Source: Porticoccaceae bacterium
GTDB taxonomy: Bacteria > Pseudomonadota > Gammaproteobacteria > Pseudomonadales > Porticoccaceae
DNA: 33,967 nucleotides
Direction: 5' to 3'
Assembly: GCA_002731695.1 (NCBI GenBank)
Contig: PCCK01000036.1
Location: 1 to 33,967 of the forward strand
Shown here piece after piece: positions 33,728 to 33,967 of this stretch. The notes under the pieces were generated by a model. That model was not told where the DNA came from. It searched no databases and saw only the letters and a list, made by a program, of their open reading frames with translations. Every line of letters begins with the position of its first letter. The stretch's first letter is position 1. A program made the position numbers and the translations under genes.

Positions 33728-33967
33728 TCATAACTTGATAAGACTCACAACGAGGCTGCTAACCATAATCGTGGTTACAAGTGGAGTAACTGAATATATT
33801 ATCCGAGTGATGAGTTTCCTGAAACCTATCTGTACAACAGATTCAAAAAACCAATTAGTAACTATTAGCCACACTGTGTCATCTTTATTTACGCCTGACC
33901 CTTTGGCAAAAAAAACTGCATTGAAAATTATGCTTGATAATATAAAATTAGCCGCTCTAATATGGTC
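33728..33967 (-). CDS. Partial membrane protein (C-terminus only)
   Basis: The minus strand is open from the right edge to a TGA at 33728-33730, giving 79 codons of a gene whose start is outside the window. The translation has three hydrophobic stretches, roughly at residues 7-20, 32-48 and 56-77 of the visible part, and a short K-G-S-G-V-N-K-D-D loop, so it looks like the end of a polytopic inner-membrane protein. I do not recognise the family. The membrane-like pattern makes a chance frame less likely. Confidence 0.45.
   Translation of the reverse strand, partial: DHIRAANFILSSIIFNAVFFAKGSGVNKDDTVWLIVTNWFFESVVQIGFRKLITRIIYSVTPLVTTIMVSSLVVSLIKL

Overview
The window looks like a chromosomal segment of an AT-rich, free-living (probably marine) gammaproteobacterium. 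The strongest taxonomic sign is the lipid A/peptidoglycan run msbA-lpxK-kdsB-(low-molecular-weight tyrosine phosphatase)-murB, an arrangement typical of Gammaproteobacteria. A type I-like MurB, MetY, RsmE and PabB fit this. No phage, transposase, CRISPR array or rRNA was seen. Assignments rest on reading motifs, not on database searches.

Region 1 (about 150-6460) is the most notable part. It holds relatives of three of the four Pseudomonas SiaABCD proteins: a membrane PP2C/SpoIIE phosphatase (SiaA-like), a SiaB-family kinase and a DUF1987 protein (SiaC-like). The expected GGDEF diguanylate cyclase (SiaD) is absent. Its place is taken by a class III adenylate cyclase with an N-terminal coiled coil, translationally coupled to a metallo-beta-lactamase-fold hydrolase. 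A single-domain cyclic-nucleotide-binding protein with no visible DNA-binding domain precedes them. Together they suggest a partner-switch that controls cAMP rather than c-di-GMP, with synthesis, possible breakdown and a receptor in one locus. A secreted TonB-C-domain protein is paired with the phosphatase.

Region 2 (6470-8500) holds two small proteins of unknown function, divergent around a perfect palindrome, and a flavodoxin-fold reductase. Region 3 (8516-14302) is a tight envelope operon (msbA, lpxK, kdsB, phosphatase, murB) with an AlkB-type DNA repair dioxygenase overlapping the end of murB. Region 4 (14315-16806) has pabB and rsmE on the minus strand, then a tRNA-Arg(CCU).

Region 5 (17038-25970) is a mixed metabolic and accessory stretch: MDR quinone reductase, Spinster-type MFS transporter, ROK sugar kinase, an orphan FliG C-terminal-domain protein, a CrtI-like desaturase, MetY, an SDR lacking the usual catalytic motifs, and a DUF1289 protein. 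Region 6 (26262-33967) has a GFA-type zinc protein with a coiled-coil tail, a likely zinc-response pair (type B L31 and a MerC-domain protein), a sodium:solute symporter, an AlkA-like glycosylase, a purine-type phosphoribosyltransferase, a small exported protein and the end of an unrecognised membrane protein. Gene density falls here, with several gaps of 300-740 bp.

TTG starts appear repeatedly and several are supported by good Shine-Dalgarno sequences, so start calls were made gene by gene.
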